From Galeopsis tetrahit (lineage: Eukaryota; Streptophyta; Magnoliopsida; Lamiales; Lamiaceae), in contig OY776123.1 in NCBI GenBank assembly GCA_963675135.1, forward strand, positions 3,722,501 through 3,786,500: 64,000 nucleotides of DNA, read 5' to 3'. Below the pieces are notes generated by a model that worked only from the letters and a program-made list of their open reading frames with translations, was not told the DNA's origin and did no database searches. Below, in pieces: positions 61,619 through 64,000 of this stretch. Both the position numbers and the translations under genes were made by a program. Position 1 is the stretch's first letter. Each line of letters begins with the position of its first letter.

Positions 61619-61627
61619 TTTAAAATA

Positions 61628-62828
61628 CTACACCGATTTTATTTCTAAATTTAATTTTTTTTTTTAATCTCCCTTATTAAATCTATAAAGTTAATATACT
61701 CCTTCCGTCCAAATTTTATATGTATTTTTATTTTTTAAGAGTAAAATTGAATAATGTATTGAAGAATAAATATTAAATTTGAATGATTAAAAAAAATACT
61801 TACATATTTAAACTAAGTGAGTAATAAAATCACCATTTTTTTAACATAAATATTTAATCATTATAATATTAGTCAATAATAATGCAACATCGTTTAATCT
61901 CATTTATATCTAACAATTTAATTTGATATATAGTTAAATTATTTTTTACTGAAAAAAACAAAAGAAATTGTCCATCCACGCATTGGGACTAGAACTGCAA
62001 GTTGCTACAGAAGTTGATGAGAAGAGTTATGGGTTGAACCTGATCACTCATTGTCCATCCACATCATCACTTGGTGTTTATGTAAAACAGAATATATACC
62101 TATATGGGCATGTAATTTTTAGATCTTAAATTATATTCGATAAGTTCCGTCACGGTAAAAGCTATTCAGGAATTTTGTATATAAAAGTTAAGAAATATGA
62201 TCGAATAAATGGATGTACGTGTTAGAAAGTGATGTGATTGAGAGAGAGAAATATTACAAGAAAATTTTAAATAATAAATATTTATTTATTTACTTAATTT
62301 AATTTAATTTTTCAAAATTTTATTTTGTATGATAAATTATTATAATTATATTTTAAAAAAATAATTTCACATAATTATAGTAATTATTTTGTTAAAAAAA
62401 TTTAACATTTTTTTTCAATTATATTTATTATAACGTTGTATTATAATATAAAAGTTTAACTAATATAATATTTTGAATTATACAAAATAATTACACTTAT
62501 ATTAGTTAATTTTATAAAGTAAATTTCAAAGAAAATTTATGAGAATCAAACGAAATGAGACGTTGACATTTAATAAATATGAAAACAACTTTCAAAAAAA
62601 TATAAAATTTTGGAAACAAACAATTTAAGTAATATTAAAATAACTCTTAATAATTTGTAAGTCAATATCAACCACAACACCTTTACATTTAATAAATATG
62701 AAAAATTATTTAAAAAAAAATTATAAAATTTCGAAAACAAATAATTTAAGTAATATTAAAACAATTCTTAATAATAAATTGTAAGTCAACCTTCAATATC
62801 AACCACAACACCTTAAATAAATATTTTA
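61628..62828. other. Intergenic AT-rich
   Basis: A Stowaway left end CTCCTTCCGTCCAAATTTTATATG is at 61701. A 60-bp phrase (ATTTAATAAATATGAAAA.....TAAAATTT..GAAACAAA) is repeated at 62565-62640 and 62690-62770. No gene. Confidence 0.45.
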
Positions 62829-63187
62829 GTTAATTGCAAATTAAATCATAACTTTTTCCTCATTTGCAATCTAATCTAAACTTTAAGTTAATTGCAAATA
62901 AATCACAAACTTTAAATATAGTTGCAATTTAGTCTTTTTGACAATTTTAATTGTGTTCGAATATAACATAATTTAGACTTCTTAATGACATAACAACACC
63001 TTAATAAAACAATATTGTTTTTTCAATCAAACCAAATATCAAAAGCATGATTTAGGGACAAAGTAGACTTCTAAGAAATCTAATTTGCAATAATATTTAA
63101 AGTTTGTGATTTATTTACAATTCTTTTAAGGTTTAGATTAGATTGCAAATGAGCAAAAGGTCGTGATTTAATTTGCAATTAACTCTT
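62829..63187. mobile_element. Inverted-repeat MITE related to the SS5-intron element
   Basis: AGTTAATTGCAAATTAAATCA at the left and TGATTTAATTTGCAATTAACT at the right, with inner inverted words (TTTGCAATCTAATCTAAACTTTAA, CACAAACTTTAAATAT). No clean target duplication. The end motif GTTAATTGCA is shared with 42673-43044. Confidence 0.7.
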
Positions 63188-63682
63188 TTTAAAATTAATA
63201 ACTTCATTAAATTATGACACATAAGCCAAATCAACCACAAAATGACACATAAGCCAAATTAACCACAAAATGACAAATTATCAATTTAAACTCTGTATTA
63301 GTATAGTATATAAGGGGATGTGAGATGAATAGTTTGCTAAAAAAAATATACTAATTAAACTTGTTAATTCAAGGAGTAATAATTTTATAGAGTCGAATAA
63401 ACAAGCATATCTAATTTCAGGCTTTTGGGGATTGTTCAGTCGGTTCCTTTTTTGGTGCTTTTATTTTTTCAGAAACAACCAATGAATATAAAATTTTCCT
63501 TTTATGATTGAATGGTGAATACGACTGCAAAGGACGTGAATGGAACAAAATATGCATGTATTTACACCACTGATTCATTGTGGGTTGGCCATATCTGTAT
63601 CTTCTGCTTCACCATTAAAAAAAAAAAAACACATTTAGTCACTTTTTTTTTTTTTTTTAATATGACACTATTTTATTTTCAC

Positions 63683-63877
63683 GGCCTGCAGTTTTATCCG
63701 ACGAGAAGCTAACAGAGTGGCGCACTCTTTAACCCATTTCTGTAGAAATCTTAATGATGAGCAATTTTGGACTGTTGATTTCCCTTTTGAATGTAATAGA
63801 CTAGCTCTGGAAGATGTAGGGCCTAGAGCCCAAATTTCGTAATCTAATGAAAGTTATTTTCCTGTCAAAAAAAAAAT
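63683..63877 (+). mobile_element. 5'-truncated LINE tail with poly(A)
   Basis: In frame from about 63676 the text reads CSFIRREANRVAHSLTHFCR then FWTVDFPFE and a stop at 63840-63842. This is the usual C-terminal end of the RNase H domain of plant LINEs (R.AN..AH.LA). A 3' untranslated stretch and an A9 run at 63867-63875 follow. Everything upstream is absent, so it is a short dead insertion. Confidence 0.75.
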
Positions 63878-64000
63878 TTTTTTGCTGATTAGCTTATAAT
63901 TTCTTAAACAGGCAATTCCATAAAAATAAATAAAAAATAGTGATAGTTTGTTAATTGATTAAGTTATAATTACTTAATTGCCATCCAAATATTCGTTCAA

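Overview
The window is a piece of a plant nuclear genome, almost certainly a eudicot. It is very AT-rich, its genes are split by GT-AG introns, it carries the plant telomere repeat type (TTTAGGG variants), Stowaway/Emigrant/Mutator/hAT-type elements and LINE tails. The gene set (subgroup IVa bHLH, WDR5, starch synthase 5, ATP-type PEP carboxykinase) is typical of higher plants. The species cannot be fixed from the sequence alone.

Layout. 0-5.7 kb: nested transposable elements, including a 1.1-kb palindrome with telomere-like repeats in both arms, a Mutator-type MITE and a 5'-truncated LINE. 6.0-9.2 kb: a complete five-exon bHLH subgroup IVa gene (minus strand, 320 aa deduced). 9.2-14.5 kb: AT-rich spacer with an Emigrant-like element. 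Around 14.6-15.0 kb (minus), 20.5-21.0 kb (minus) and 34.2-34.6 kb (plus) lie three tiny two-exon genes that contain only the C-terminal ACT-like domain of that bHLH family and keep its last intron. 15.7-18.3 kb: a TIR element interrupted by a solo LTR (5-bp target duplication). 19-34 kb: accessory region with an old direct segmental duplication (about 22.2-26.3 kb versus 29.2-33.6 kb) peppered by MITEs and a MULE with a decayed transposase-like gene. 35.0-37.9 kb: WDR5-like WD40 gene (minus, 315 aa). 39.0-47.5 kb: 20-exon starch synthase 5-like gene (minus, 679 aa) with degenerate catalytic motifs. 48.7-53.1 kb: PEP carboxykinase (minus, 12 coding exons, 661 aa). 53.5-64 kb: repeat-rich DNA with no convincing intact gene, ending with another LINE tail.

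How the parts relate. The three housekeeping/metabolic genes sit head-to-tail on the minus strand as independent transcription units. The most interesting feature is the local family of one intact bHLH and three solo ACT-like genes. bHLH IVa factors use this C-terminal domain for protein-protein contact, so the solo copies could act as microProtein-like modulators. One of them has a palindromic G-box next to its promoter, and another lies downstream of a triplicated repeat whose every unit carries a G-box. All gene structures here are deduced by eye from splice signals, frame and family resemblance; none was confirmed by transcripts or searches.
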